Shown: positions 1 to 7,591, numbered from the stretch's first letter. The stretch: DNA of 34,430 bases from Bacteroidota bacterium (GCA_028873075.1 JAGWND010000007.1:1-34430), one strand, 5' to 3'. Notes: a model not told the origin generated them from the letters alone. Program-made: numbers and translations.

Positions 1-457
1 GAAACGCTTCGCCCCGTTGCCCCGCAGTGCTGGACATATTGATTATTCTCCCGTAACGCCTCTTTTTCATGTGGGGAACGACCGCATTTATCATATAAAA
101 TGTTCCGTCAAGATTTACCTGCATGGTTTCTTTCCATGTTTCCTCCGAGATCTTACCTATTTCTCCATACGTCCAAATTCCTGCATTATTTATCAAAACA
201 TCAACTTGTCCGAATTTCTGAAGTGTTTTCTCAACAACTCTGATAGCAGCCTTAGGCTTAGCAATATTTGCCATTATAGCTATACATTTTCTGCCCAAAC
301 CAGTTACTTCGTCTATAACTTGCTTGGCAGCAAGATCATTACTTAAATACGTAAACACAATATCAGCACCTGCTTTTGCTAACATTACTGCGCTTGCCGC
401 GCCTATCCCCCTTGAACCGCCAGTAATAACTGCAACTTGTTCCTCAAGATTTATCAT
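1..457 (-). CDS. Short-chain dehydrogenase/reductase, 3' part cut by window edge
   Basis: The reverse strand reads open from an ATG at 457 to the window edge, giving 152 residues of a short-chain dehydrogenase/reductase. The start MINLEEQVAVITGGSRGIG carries the TGxxxGIG nucleotide-binding motif, and further on there are the NNAG motif and the strand leading to the catalytic Ser (INMSSTAG). The YxxxK catalytic pair lies beyond the edge. The family reduces or oxidises carbonyl/alcohol groups with NAD(P)H; the substrate cannot be told, although FabG-like 3-oxoacyl-ACP reductases share this pattern. An AAGGAAA ribosome site precedes the ATG. The gene is divergent from fur, and a Fur-like palindrome lies just upstream (476-492), so iron-linked control is possible. 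The base composition is more AT-rich than in the genes to the right, which may hint at a different origin. Confidence 0.85.
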   Translation of the reverse strand, partial: MINLEEQVAVITGGSRGIGAASAVMLAKAGADIVFTYLSNDLAAKQVIDEVTGLGRKCIAIMANIAKPKAAIRVVEKTLQKFGQVDVLINNAGIWTYGEIGKISEETWKETMQVNLDGTFYMINAVVPHMKKRRYGRIINMSSTAGQRGEAF

Positions 458-475
458 TTAATCTGTTTCCTTTTA

Positions 476-492
476 TTAAGATTTAATCTAAA
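476..492. promoter_or_regulatory. Fur-type operator copy before the dehydrogenase
   Basis: TTAAGATTTAATCTAAA is a 17-bp near-palindrome. Read on the minus strand (TTTAGATTAAATCTTAA) it matches the core of the fur-promoter palindrome (TTTAGATTAAGTCTAAA) at 15 of 17 positions. It lies 19-35 bases upstream of the dehydrogenase ATG. A minus-strand promoter candidate, TTGGAA, 17 bases, TTAATA, overlaps it. Calling it a binding site for the adjacent Fur-family protein is inference from the shared sequence. Confidence 0.5.
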
Positions 493-615
493 ACAATTCC
501 AATAAGTGCGACTTAATGTACAAATTCTACACATGTATAGCAACAGAAAATTGTTTAGACAAATAAGACTTTTTTAGTCCAATTAGCGAAAACGATTTAT
601 TTTACAGGATTTCTC

Positions 616-644
616 TTGACAAAAACACAGAAGATGGATATATT
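616..644 (+). promoter_or_regulatory. Sigma70-like promoter of the fur-feo run
   Basis: TTGACA (616-621) and TATATT (639-644) are separated by exactly 17 bases, close to the primary sigma-factor consensus. The -10 box runs into the palindrome at 641-669, so a protein bound there would block RNA polymerase. Confidence 0.65.
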
Positions 645-669
645 TATTTAGATTAAGTCTAAATAAATA
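641..669. promoter_or_regulatory. Perfect 12-bp inverted repeat, probable Fur-family operator
   Basis: TATTTATTTAGA (641-652) and TCTAAATAAATA (658-669) form a perfect inverted repeat around a 5-base centre. It overlaps the -10 box and probable start site of the promoter for the Fur-family gene, the classic placement for autoregulation. The core TTTAGATTAAGTCTAAA recurs with two changes at 476-492. Binding by the adjacent regulator is inferred. Confidence 0.6.
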
Positions 670-682
670 GCTTGGTATGATA

Positions 683-704
683 ATTGCAGTCTAAAAACTG
701 CAAT
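683..704 (+). other. Hairpin overlapping the fur start codon
   Basis: ATTGCAGT (683-690) and ACTGCAAT (697-704) are perfect 8-bp arms around CTAAAA. The right arm contains the AT of the ATG at 703, so the folded RNA would bury this start codon. No Shine-Dalgarno sequence is visible. Either the hairpin tunes initiation or the true start is the next in-frame ATG at 718. Confidence 0.45.
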
Positions 705-1161
705 GAAAACACATCAAATGGATATTGAAGCCGCAAAAAAAAGTTTTGTGCAGTATCTCAAAACCGGAGACTATAGAATTACGCCCGAACGTCTCCACGT
801 GCTTGAAACGATACTGAACAAAGACGGCCACTTCGATGCCGACGAGCTTTTCCTGCAAATGAAATCAAACGGCTCGAAAGTTTCACGCGCGACGGTGTAC
901 AATACGCTCGATCTTTTGCAGGATTGTGGATTGATTTCAAAATATCGTTTCGGCGAAAATCATTCCCGCTATGAAAAAGCATTCGGACGCCCGCACCACG
1001 ATCACCTCATTTGTCTTGAATGCGGCGACATCATCGAATTCGTCAACGACCGGCTCTCAAAAATCCAAGCTGATGTGTGCAAAGAAAATAATTTCAAACC
1101 GCAAAGCTCTACATTACAAATATTCGGCATCTGTTCGAAGTGCCAGAAGAAAGAATCATAA
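703..1161 (+). CDS. fur: Fur-family ferric uptake regulator
   Basis: This 152-residue protein has the full Fur layout. An N-terminal winged helix contains the recognition stretch SRATVYNTLDLL (61-72). The C-terminal dimer domain carries HHDH (98-101), C104xxC107 and C144xxC147. His43 in GHFDADEL and Glu112 in the IIEF strand fit Fur better than PerR, which has Asp at the latter place. Such proteins bind Fe(II) and repress iron-uptake genes, which suits the feo genes that start five bases downstream. The ATG at 703 is chosen, but it sits in a hairpin without a ribosome site; the ATG at 718 would shorten the protein by five residues without touching any domain. A Zur or PerR role cannot be ruled out from sequence alone. 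Confidence 0.9.
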   Translation: MKTHQMDIEAAKKSFVQYLKTGDYRITPERLHVLETILNKDGHFDADELFLQMKSNGSKVSRATVYNTLDLLQDCGLISKYRFGENHSRYEKAFGRPHHDHLICLECGDIIEFVNDRLSKIQADVCKENNFKPQSSTLQIFGICSKCQKKES

Positions 1162-1165
1162 TACT

Positions 1166-1402
1166 ATGGAAATTTCGCACCTCTCTCTTTCAGAGATCCC
1201 TGCAGGAAAAAAAGCTCGCATCCACCGGCTCTTGTCGAAACCTGACGTCAGCCATCGGCTTCGTGAACTAGGGTTTTTGGAAAATGCCGTCGTCCGCTGT
1301 GTCGTCAACGGCGAAGGCAATTTGATTTTTGAAGTGTGCAATACGCGCATCGGATTAAATCATTCCGTCGCACAAACCATAAAAGTTTCCCGGTTCGAGT
1401 AA
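1166..1402 (+). CDS. feoA: FeoA-domain protein, first copy
   Basis: This 78-residue protein is one SH3-like FeoA domain, with the typical signature of an N-terminal Leu/Ser strand, HRLRELGF and a C-terminal strand with GLNHSVAQTIKV. FeoA is a small cytoplasmic partner of FeoB that modulates ferrous iron transport. The ATG lies four bases after the fur stop, so it is probably co-transcribed and translationally coupled. It is more diverged from the usual FeoA pattern than the second copy, for example in lacking the common G-x-P segment. Two separate feoA genes before feoB are seen in several lineages. Confidence 0.88.
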   Translation: MEISHLSLSEIPAGKKARIHRLLSKPDVSHRLRELGFLENAVVRCVVNGEGNLIFEVCNTRIGLNHSVAQTIKVSRFE

Positions 1403-1406
1403 GACA

Positions 1407-1649
1407 ATGAACGTATTGTCGCTAAACCATCTCACAGTTGGGGAAAAAGGAACTGTGCAAAACATTACAAACGCGTCGTCACAAATCAGGCAGCGGCTGC
1501 TTGAAATGGGGCTGACAAAAGGAACAACGATAGAAGTTGTCCGCTTCGCTCCGATGGGCGATCCGATGGAAATTGCAATTCGCGGCTACCGCCTTTCTCT
1601 CCGACGGCTTGAAGCTGAATCTGTTTTTGTCCAGAAGGAAATGCAGTGA
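1407..1649 (+). CDS. feoA: FeoA-domain protein, second copy
   Basis: This is an 80-residue FeoA protein with the canonical core: LTVGEKGTV, IRQRLLEMGLTKGT, APMGDPMEIAIRGYRLSLRR. It is closer to standard FeoA than the first copy and probably acts directly on FeoB. It begins five bases after the first feoA and its TGA overlaps the feoB ATG (TGATG), which indicates strict coupling to feoB. It carries the ribosome site of feoB (AGAAGG, 1633-1638) inside its own 3' end. Confidence 0.93.
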   Translation: MNVLSLNHLTVGEKGTVQNITNASSQIRQRLLEMGLTKGTTIEVVRFAPMGDPMEIAIRGYRLSLRRLEAESVFVQKEMQ

Positions 1650-3826
1650 TGTTACGCGACAGATTGCATTCCCAAAAACAGATACGGCATCAACATCGGT
1701 CCCGAACGCGAGCGATGTTTCACGAACAAGCTGCACCGTCAACGCGCTACATCGCCATCATCGGAAATCCCAACGCGGGCAAAACGGCACTCTTCAATGC
1801 GTTGACGGGTTTGCGGCAAAAAGTTGCAAACTATCCGGGTGTCACCGTGGAAAAAAAAGAGGGCAAAGTGATCTTCGGCGACGGAAGCTCCGCAACGCTG
1901 CTCGATCTGCCGGGAACGTACAGCCTTACCGCGCATTCGCCCGACGAAAAAATTGCGACCGATGTTCTTTTCGGAAAAGCAACCCACACTCCTCGCCCCG
2001 ATTTTGTCGTCTGTGTCGTTGATGCAAGCAATCTCGAGCGCAACCTTTATCTTGTCAGCCAGATTATTGATCATCGCACGCCGCTCATCATCGCGTTGAA
2101 CATGATTGATGTTGCGGAAAAATCGGGAATGGCAGTCAACCCCCAAAGGCTTTCCGACGAACTCGGAGTACATGTTGTTGCCACAGTCGCGAACAAAGGG
2201 ATCGGCGTTCATGAACTGAAAGAAGCGATGCACGCACCCGTCACCGCTTCGCCAAAAGCTCGTCAATGGAGTTTGCCGAAATTAGTCAAGGAAGAATGCG
2301 ACGAGTTGCAAACCATCTTGCAAGACGCGCATCATCTTTCCGAAGCAGATTCCTTCCATGAAGCGATTCAACTGCTCACCTCTTCATCGGTCCTCAATAG
2401 CCATAATGATCGCTACGCACCTGAAGTGCTTGAGCATGTGAAAAAAGATCACGAGCGGTTGGACAGCTTCGGAATAGATCGGCAATCTGTCTTCGTCGAA
2501 TCCCGTTACGAGTGGATCAAGCATGTGTGCGAGGTCTCCCGTAAAATCAAGCAACAGGCAGAGGAAACAACAAGCGACAAGATTGATAAAGTACTGACCC
2601 ACAAAGTTTTCGGGTTTGTCTTTTTCATTGCACTCATGGCAATGATGTTTCAGGCAATTTTCTCGTGGGCAAACACACCGATGAATTGGATCGGCGACGG
2701 AATCACAGCGCTCGGTGCTCAGATTACTACCGTGATGCAGCCGGGCGATCTGCGCGATCTGATCGTCAACGGCGCGTTGGCAGGAGTCGGCGCTGTCGTA
2801 ACATTTCTGCCGCAAATCTTTTTCCTCTTCCTTTTCTTAGGAATGTTGGAAGATACAGGATACATGGCACGGGCTGCATTTATTATGGACCGGATGATGA
2901 GCAAGGTCGGCTTGCACGGCAAATCGTTCATCCCGATGTTGAGTTCTTTTGCCTGTGCAATTCCCGGCATCATGGCAACGCGCACAATCGAAAGTCGCAA
3001 GGACAGACTTGTCACAATGCTCGTATCGCCGCTCGTCAGTTGCAGCGCACGCTTGCCGGTGTACGCGCTGATGATTGCCGCGTTCATTCCTCAACAGAAA
3101 GTGCTCGGAGTCTTTTCGCTTCCGGGGCTCACGCTCGTTTCAATGTATCTGTTAGGACTCGCAGCGGCGTTGACGTTCGCGTGGCTGTTCAAAAAAACAC
3201 TTCTGAAAGGAGAAACGCCGGCGTTCATCATGGAGCTTCCTCCGTACAAATTGCCGTCGTTCAAATCCGTCATCATGCACACGTGGGAACGGTCGTATTT
3301 ATTCTTGCAGCGAGCGGGAACATTTATTCTCGGTGTTTCAATTGTACTCTGGTTTCTCGCGACATATCCAAAGATTACAAACGCAACGCCGGCAGAACAA
3401 TTGCAGCAAAGCTTTGCGGGACAAGCCGGACATCTCATTGAGCCGGTGATCAAGCCGTTAGGCTTCAACTGGAAAATCGGAATCGGGCTGATCGGCTCTA
3501 TCCTGCAGCGGGAAGTGTTCGTCAGCACGATGGGCACGATCTACAACATTAAAGATGCAAAAACAGGAATGGCAAATCTTTCGCTTCGCGAAAAAATGCA
3601 CAACGATGCTGATCCGCACACCGGAATGCCGACGTTCACTATTCTCACCGCCATTTGTCTGATGGTATACTACGTGCTTGCAATGCAGTGCATGTCAACA
3701 GTGGCTGTGATGCATCGTGAAACGAACGGATGGAAGTGGCCCCTGTTTCAAATTGCGTACATGACGCTCCTCGCTTACACGGGAACGTTTATCGTATATC
3801 GCATCGGACTCTTATTGATGACATAA
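1649..3826 (+). CDS. feoB: Ferrous iron transporter FeoB
   Basis: The 725-residue inner-membrane Fe(II) transporter has an N-terminal G domain with G1 GNPNAGKT (39-46), G3 DLPG (86-89) and G4 NMID (151-154). A helical linker region follows, then two Gate membrane halves with their conserved Cys-containing segments (SSFACAIPGIMATR and SPLVSCSARLPVY). The length is close to the usual 700-780. The ATG at 1649 is preferred because AGAAGG lies eight bases before it; a GTG at 1646 is also possible. The roughly 33 residues before the G domain are basic and longer than normal, and a later ATG at 1715 would give a conventional N-terminus but has no ribosome site. It is last but one in the fur-feo run. 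Confidence 0.96.
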   Translation: MLRDRLHSQKQIRHQHRSRTRAMFHEQAAPSTRYIAIIGNPNAGKTALFNALTGLRQKVANYPGVTVEKKEGKVIFGDGSSATLLDLPGTYSLTAHSPDEKIATDVLFGKATHTPRPDFVVCVVDASNLERNLYLVSQIIDHRTPLIIALNMIDVAEKSGMAVNPQRLSDELGVHVVATVANKGIGVHELKEAMHAPVTASPKARQWSLPKLVKEECDELQTILQDAHHLSEADSFHEAIQLLTSSSVLNSHNDRYAPEVLEHVKKDHERLDSFGIDRQSVFVESRYEWIKHVCEVSRKIKQQAEETTSDKIDKVLTHKVFGFVFFIALMAMMFQAIFSWANTPMNWIGDGITALGAQITTVMQPGDLRDLIVNGALAGVGAVVTFLPQIFFLFLFLGMLEDTGYMARAAFIMDRMMSKVGLHGKSFIPMLSSFACAIPGIMATRTIESRKDRLVTMLVSPLVSCSARLPVYALMIAAFIPQQKVLGVFSLPGLTLVSMYLLGLAAALTFAWLFKKTLLKGETPAFIMELPPYKLPSFKSVIMHTWERSYLFLQRAGTFILGVSIVLWFLATYPKITNATPAEQLQQSFAGQAGHLIEPVIKPLGFNWKIGIGLIGSILQREVFVSTMGTIYNIKDAKTGMANLSLREKMHNDADPHTGMPTFTILTAICLMVYYVLAMQCMSTVAVMHRETNGWKWPLFQIAYMTLLAYTGTFIVYRIGLLLMT

Positions 3827-3831
3827 AAGCT

Positions 3832-4002
3832 ATGATCAACTGGCAGCAAATAGTTTCCTTGCTCATTGTCGGAGGAGCGTTTTTCTGGCTTGTGTGGAGC
3901 AAGGTAAGAAGAAAAAAAAATTCCAACGGAGAAGAAAGCGAACACTGCGCATCGTGCGCCGCCGCAGAAGCGTTTCGACAGAAGAACGCTAAAATCCATT
4001 AA
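3832..4002 (+). CDS. FeoB-associated Cys-rich membrane protein
   Basis: A 56-residue protein starting five bases after feoB. It has one membrane helix (residues about 6-22, IVSLLIVGGAFFWLVW), a basic stretch (KVRRKKN) and a short cytoplasmic tail with HCASCAA. This layout matches the small FeoB-associated Cys-rich protein family (sometimes called FeoC-like, but unrelated to the winged-helix FeoC). The paired Cys may bind iron or hold it near the pore; that is a family-level inference. The coding ATG is at 3832; upstream in-frame codons overlap feoB and are not used. Confidence 0.8.
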   Translation: MINWQQIVSLLIVGGAFFWLVWSKVRRKKNSNGEESEHCASCAAAEAFRQKNAKIH

Positions 4003-4009
4003 ATAAAAA

Positions 4010-4097
4010 AGTGCATCACCCTTCTCCACATCTCAAGTAGGTTGGTGGCGATGCACTGTACAACGCAACAGAGAACCGTCTAACGATTACCCGTTGC
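4010..4097 (+). ncRNA. Candidate structured 5' leader of the 4191 gene
   Basis: AGTGCATC (4010-4017) pairs perfectly with GATGCACT (4050-4057), enclosing ACC/GGT pairs. A second stem, CAACG (4061-4065) with CGTTG (4092-4096), follows. The stretch between feo and the 4191 start is 188 bases, long for this gene-dense region. It does not match the conserved cores of the cobalamin, TPP, FMN, c-di-GMP, fluoride or ZTP riboswitches as far as I can read them. It could be a processed leader, an attenuator or the end of the feo transcript. Confidence 0.3.
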
Positions 4098-4190
4098 TAT
4101 TTGCAATATACGGAAGTAGCAAACGGCAGTCAAGAAACCCGTTAGGCGAGTGCTCTGTGCTCAACCACCACATACCACAAGGAGTACATC

Positions 4191-5009
4191 ATGCTAAAAA
4201 TAACTGCCGTGGCACTTGCAACATTCATGCTCTCCGCAGCACTCCAGACTGCGCAAGCAAACGAGCGAAAGTTCGCCTACACGTACGAAACGTCCGTTCT
4301 TCCGCAGGGCGCCCGCGAATTGGAACTGTGGAACACATATCAAACCGGCAAGCCTTATTTTTACCGCCAATTGAATCAGCGAGTGGAATATGAATTCGGC
4401 CTCGGCGGAAACCTTATGACGTCGTTGTATATGAATTACGAGTGGAAAACGGCTGACTCAAACGGCGATTTGCTGAACGGCGATGCGGTGAACTCATCTT
4501 CCGTCAGCATCTCGAACGAGTGGAAATATAAACTGTCCGACCGCACAGCGGACCCGATCGGTTTTGGACTCTACGGTGAGGCAACGCTTGGCTTGGATGA
4601 ATCCGAGTTGGAAGGAAAACTGCTCTTCGATAAACAACTCGGCAAAACATTGCTTGCCTTCAATGCAGTTTTCGAGCGCGAATGGGAGTCCGGGCTTCAA
4701 AACGGTGCAACGGTAACCGAAGGCGAATCAAAATTGGAATTCAATCTTGGCGCATCATTTGCTTTCATGCAACATTTTTCCGCAGGCGTAGAAGTGTTCA
4801 ACCAAAATCTCTTGGGTGCAGAAGAAGGAGAAACCGGACACTCGGCATTGTTTGCGGGCCCGGTGGTTTCTTATACGGCAGAAAATTGGTGGGCAACGCT
4901 CACCTTCATGCCGCAGCTTGCAAGCCTGGAAAACACAGCGAAAGGAAAGTTAGACCTCGATGAATATCAAAAATATGAAGCGCGACTCCTTTTCTCATTC
5001 CATTTATAA
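4191..5009 (+). CDS. Secreted beta-barrel-like outer membrane protein, function unknown
   Basis: This 272-residue protein starts with a clear Sec signal peptide (Lys, hydrophobic core, cleavage probably after AQA near residue 23). The rest is made of alternating hydrophobic/polar strands with many aromatic residues and a terminal strand ending LLFSFHL, as in outer-membrane barrels. Repeated aromatic turns such as LGGNLMTSLYMNYEW suggest hairpin strands. No enzyme motif is visible. AAGGAG (4179-4184) fixes the ATG. The gene sits after the feo genes and one base before a lipoprotein cytochrome c, so a link to metal or electron transfer at the outer membrane is possible but unproven. The 5605 gene has a similar general plan (signal peptide plus strands). 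Confidence 0.75.
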   Translation: MLKITAVALATFMLSAALQTAQANERKFAYTYETSVLPQGARELELWNTYQTGKPYFYRQLNQRVEYEFGLGGNLMTSLYMNYEWKTADSNGDLLNGDAVNSSSVSISNEWKYKLSDRTADPIGFGLYGEATLGLDESELEGKLLFDKQLGKTLLAFNAVFEREWESGLQNGATVTEGESKLEFNLGASFAFMQHFSAGVEVFNQNLLGAEEGETGHSALFAGPVVSYTAENWWATLTFMPQLASLENTAKGKLDLDEYQKYEARLLFSFHL

Positions 5010-5010
5010 A

Positions 5011-5358
5011 ATGAGAAAAATATTTTTCGTTGTCGCGGCATCAACTGTGGTTGCAGTGATAGCATCCATTGCGTCATGTTCCGGTTCAATACCTGAGCCG
5101 ACGCCGTCGCAATCTGTGTGGGCATCCGACAAATGGCCCGGAACAACGTACGAAACACTTGTTCACGGTAGAGAGCTGTACATTGCAAAATGTTCCGGCT
5201 GCCATAGCCTTCACGCTCCGTCGGAATATTCAGAACGGCGTTGGAGTGCAATTGTGGATACAATGAAATTCAAAGCAAAACTGAATGACAGCGAGGCAGT
5301 GTTGATTACAAAATATCTCGCATCGGCTGCGCAAAACAATCTTTCAAGCAGCCGGTAA
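5011..5358 (+). CDS. Lipoprotein c-type cytochrome, single haem
   Basis: A 115-residue protein with a lipoprotein signal (MRKIFFVVAASTVVAVIASI then ASC, Cys about 25) and one haem-binding CSGCH in the stretch LYIAKCSGCHSLHAP. A Met in VDTMKF is the probable sixth ligand. It resembles small periplasmic cytochromes with the pattern CxxCHxLxxPxxYxxxxW. The ATG at 5011 is chosen because it gives the signal peptide and lies one base after the previous stop; upstream in-frame codons overlap that gene. It is probably attached to the periplasmic face of the inner or outer membrane and made with the 4191 protein. Confidence 0.85.
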   Translation: MRKIFFVVAASTVVAVIASIASCSGSIPEPTPSQSVWASDKWPGTTYETLVHGRELYIAKCSGCHSLHAPSEYSERRWSAIVDTMKFKAKLNDSEAVLITKYLASAAQNNLSSSR

Positions 5359-5374
5359 AGCTGAACACTACAGA

Positions 5375-5397
5375 TGTCAGATGCTTCGCATCAGACA
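5375..5397. repeat. Short hairpin after the cytochrome gene
   Basis: TGTCAGATGC (5375-5384) and GCATCAGACA (5388-5397) form a stem with one mismatch around TTC. No T-run follows, so it looks more like a dispersed palindrome than a Rho-independent terminator. Confidence 0.45.
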
Positions 5398-5415
5398 CCA
5401 TTGCAAAAAATAAAA

Positions 5416-5458
5416 CGGTGCACCGTCCGAAACCTTTGGCGAGGAGGACAGCGCACCG
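5416..5458 (+). ncRNA. Candidate structured 5' leader of the 5605 gene
   Basis: CGGTGC (5416-5421) pairs with GCACCG (5453-5458), and inside it GTCC (5425-5428) pairs with GGAC (5446-5449). The 246-base gap holds further GGTACC/CGTAC complementarity around 5477-5520 and a ten-codon ATG reading frame near 5549. The general plan, a GTGC stem closing an inner stem followed by a purine-rich GAAxACCG segment, resembles the leader at 4010. No known riboswitch class was recognised. Confidence 0.25.
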
Positions 5459-5604
5459 CGCGAAGACCGATCCGGTATCGTGTACGGTACCTACGGCTTC
5501 TTCATTTATGGTACGGAATTTAGAAATTTTTTACAAGCAGAACAATCATGAACAAGATAAAAACACTTTCAGTAAGCTAAAAACATAAACAGGAGAATAT
5601 TACC

Positions 5605-6414
5605 ATGATACCGTATGATATCGCACCGATTAAAAAAATACAATGCTCTATCGCCCTTTGTTTTCTTGCTCCGCTGTTCCTGTTCGCGCAAGAAGACTTT
5701 TCTCCCGCTATCGAAGATAATTCGTTTTATATCGAAGAAGCCTACAATCAGGAAGCGGGGGTTGTTCAGCATATTTTTACAGGCGAACATTTGGCTGAAA
5801 GTCCGGGCGGCACAAACTTCACGCTCACTCATGAATTTCCTGCAGACGGACTGACAAACCAACTCAGCTACACCGTTTCGTACCCTACTGTTGCCAACGG
5901 CACAACGTTGATATACGTGAACTACAGATACCAGCTTTTCTATAAACAAGATTTTGCCGCAGTTGCACCCCGGGTTTCTTTCTATGTTCCCTTTCATTCG
6001 CCGGCACCGAGTCTGCAAAGAATGAGCGCACAAATCAATATTCCTTTTAGTAAGAGAATGAGCAACGACTTTGTTGTGCACTTCAATGCGGGTGCAACTT
6101 CCGAACGATCTCACTATGGTCGCGGAGATGAAAGTTCGACATCGTTTGTCTGGAACACCGGCGGCAGCATCATCTGGCTTTCATCCGAGAACATAAATTT
6201 TCTTCTCGAAGGTGTAGTGCTCCTAAATCCAAAAAACAAAACCGAAAACAAAACCATCCTGTGCCCTGGCATACGCTTCGCGCTGAACTTTGACCGGACA
6301 CAAGTGGTACCGGGCATCGGCTTTCCAGCAGAATATTCAAACTCGCAATGGAATTTCGGAACGTTCTTTTATTTTTCGGTCGAACTTCCGTATTGGAATT
6401 CTGAAAGACTCTGA
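5605..6414 (+). CDS. Secreted outer-membrane protein, function unknown
   Basis: This 269-residue protein has an N-terminal signal peptide (IALCFLAPLFLFAQ, cleavage after FAQ near residue 29). The mature start EDFSPAIEDNSFYIEEAYNQ recalls a motif seen in other FCB-group secreted proteins annotated as putative transporters or outer-membrane proteins; that is memory, not a search. The remainder is rich in alternating strands (LIYVNYRYQLFYK, VVHFNAGAT, FGTFFYFSVELPYW), consistent with a barrel. AGGAG at 5591-5595 supports the ATG. It follows a structured leader and stands alone rather than in a tight operon. Function cannot be assigned. Confidence 0.72.
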   Translation: MIPYDIAPIKKIQCSIALCFLAPLFLFAQEDFSPAIEDNSFYIEEAYNQEAGVVQHIFTGEHLAESPGGTNFTLTHEFPADGLTNQLSYTVSYPTVANGTTLIYVNYRYQLFYKQDFAAVAPRVSFYVPFHSPAPSLQRMSAQINIPFSKRMSNDFVVHFNAGATSERSHYGRGDESSTSFVWNTGGSIIWLSSENINFLLEGVVLLNPKNKTENKTILCPGIRFALNFDRTQVVPGIGFPAEYSNSQWNFGTFFYFSVELPYWNSERL

Positions 6415-6445
6415 ATCTTTTTCAAAAAAAATTTAGGCACGAACT

Positions 6446-7225
6446 ATGTTTGAACACTATGACATTCAAAAAATGCCGGGACATTGGCTTCTTGCAAGAA
6501 TGGGCAAGCGCGTTCTCCGCCCTGGCGGAAGAGAACTGACGATGAAAATAATTGACGCGTTGGACATCAACGCCGACGATTCGGTTGTGGAATTCGCACC
6601 CGGCATCGGCAGCACAGCGCAGTTGATTTTTGCGCGGAAGCCGCAGCACTATACTGGAATTGATCAAAATGAAGAAGCAGTGAACCATCTCGCTTCGCTC
6701 ACAAACAACCACAGGTATAATTTCATCAATAAAAATATCACAAACTCCGGCTTGCCCGGCTTGTGCGCTTCGGTGGTGCTCGGCGAAGCGGTTCTCACAA
6801 TGCAAACGGAAGAACGCAAAGAACAGATTATTTCTGAAGCATGTCGTTTGCTGCAACGAGGAGGCAGATACGCAATTCACGAAATTGCGCTGCGACCTGA
6901 TGACATTCAAAACGGCATGAAGAATGAAATCCAACAAAAGCTTTCTGAAAAAATTCATGTCAACGCACGCCCCCTCACAACGCACGAATGGACGCTCATG
7001 CTCAACAAATGCGGATTCAGAATTATAAAAATTTTGACAAACCCGATGCATCTGTTGAAATTATCAAGAATGATTCGTGATGAAGGATTCATGCGGGCGG
7101 CAGGCATCGCTTTTAGAATTGCGACAACGCCTCACGCTTTCAAACGCGTGAAGGGTATGAGAAATGTTTTCGACACGTATGAACATTACATGACAGCAAT
7201 CAGCATTATCGCAATAAAGGAATAA
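6446..7225 (+). CDS. Class I SAM-dependent methyltransferase
   Basis: The 259-residue protein has a Rossmann methyltransferase core. Motif I is VVEFAPGIGSTAQL (about 48-61), the acidic residue ending strand 2 is in TGIDQNEEAV, and motif IV/V is around SVVLGEAVLTM with LLQRGGRYAIHEI after it. The C-terminal part (about 165-259) is helical and may form the acceptor-binding cap. The substrate is unknown. It is four bases upstream of the cupin gene, and such methyltransferase-cupin pairs often share small-molecule chemistry, but nothing here names the substrate. Confidence 0.85.
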   Translation: MFEHYDIQKMPGHWLLARMGKRVLRPGGRELTMKIIDALDINADDSVVEFAPGIGSTAQLIFARKPQHYTGIDQNEEAVNHLASLTNNHRYNFINKNITNSGLPGLCASVVLGEAVLTMQTEERKEQIISEACRLLQRGGRYAIHEIALRPDDIQNGMKNEIQQKLSEKIHVNARPLTTHEWTLMLNKCGFRIIKILTNPMHLLKLSRMIRDEGFMRAAGIAFRIATTPHAFKRVKGMRNVFDTYEHYMTAISIIAIKE

Positions 7226-7229
7226 ATGC

Positions 7230-7580
7230 ATGGAAGCCAATCAAAATTTGTCCCAAGGGATCCCTTTGGGATTTGCACAACCAATACCGTTATCGGGCTT
7301 TATTCAATATTCCGACGGCTCGATCGTGAGCAAGCAACTCATCAAACAAAAGAGCGGCACAATCTCGCTCTTCGCATTCGATAAAGGACAATCGCTTAGT
7401 GAGCACACTGCGCCGTTCAACGCGTTTGTAGAAATTGTGGACGGAACGGCGGAGATTGTTATTGACAAACATCTGAACACAGTGAAAGCAGGTGAATTCA
7501 TTATTCTGCCGGCGAACGTTCCGCACAGCGTCAACGCGGCTGAACGTTTCAAAATGGTGATTGTGATGATAAAAGAGTAG
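7230..7580 (+). CDS. Small single-domain cupin protein
   Basis: A 116-residue one-domain cupin. Cupin motif 1 is seen as GQSLSEHTAPFNAFVEIVDG and motif 2 as GEFIILPANVPHSV. Of the usual metal ligands the first His, the Glu and the last His are present, while the second His of HxH is replaced by Ala, so metal binding may be weak or altered. The gene begins four bases after the methyltransferase and is almost certainly co-transcribed. Enzyme, binding protein or sensor roles are all possible. Confidence 0.85.
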   Translation: MEANQNLSQGIPLGFAQPIPLSGFIQYSDGSIVSKQLIKQKSGTISLFAFDKGQSLSEHTAPFNAFVEIVDGTAEIVIDKHLNTVKAGEFIILPANVPHSVNAAERFKMVIVMIKE

Positions 7581-7591
7581 CCGCAGATTTT

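Noticed and set aside
4010-4097. Known riboswitch class for the 4191 leader
   Set aside because: I compared it by eye with the conserved cores of several classes and found no match, so only a candidate structured leader is reported.
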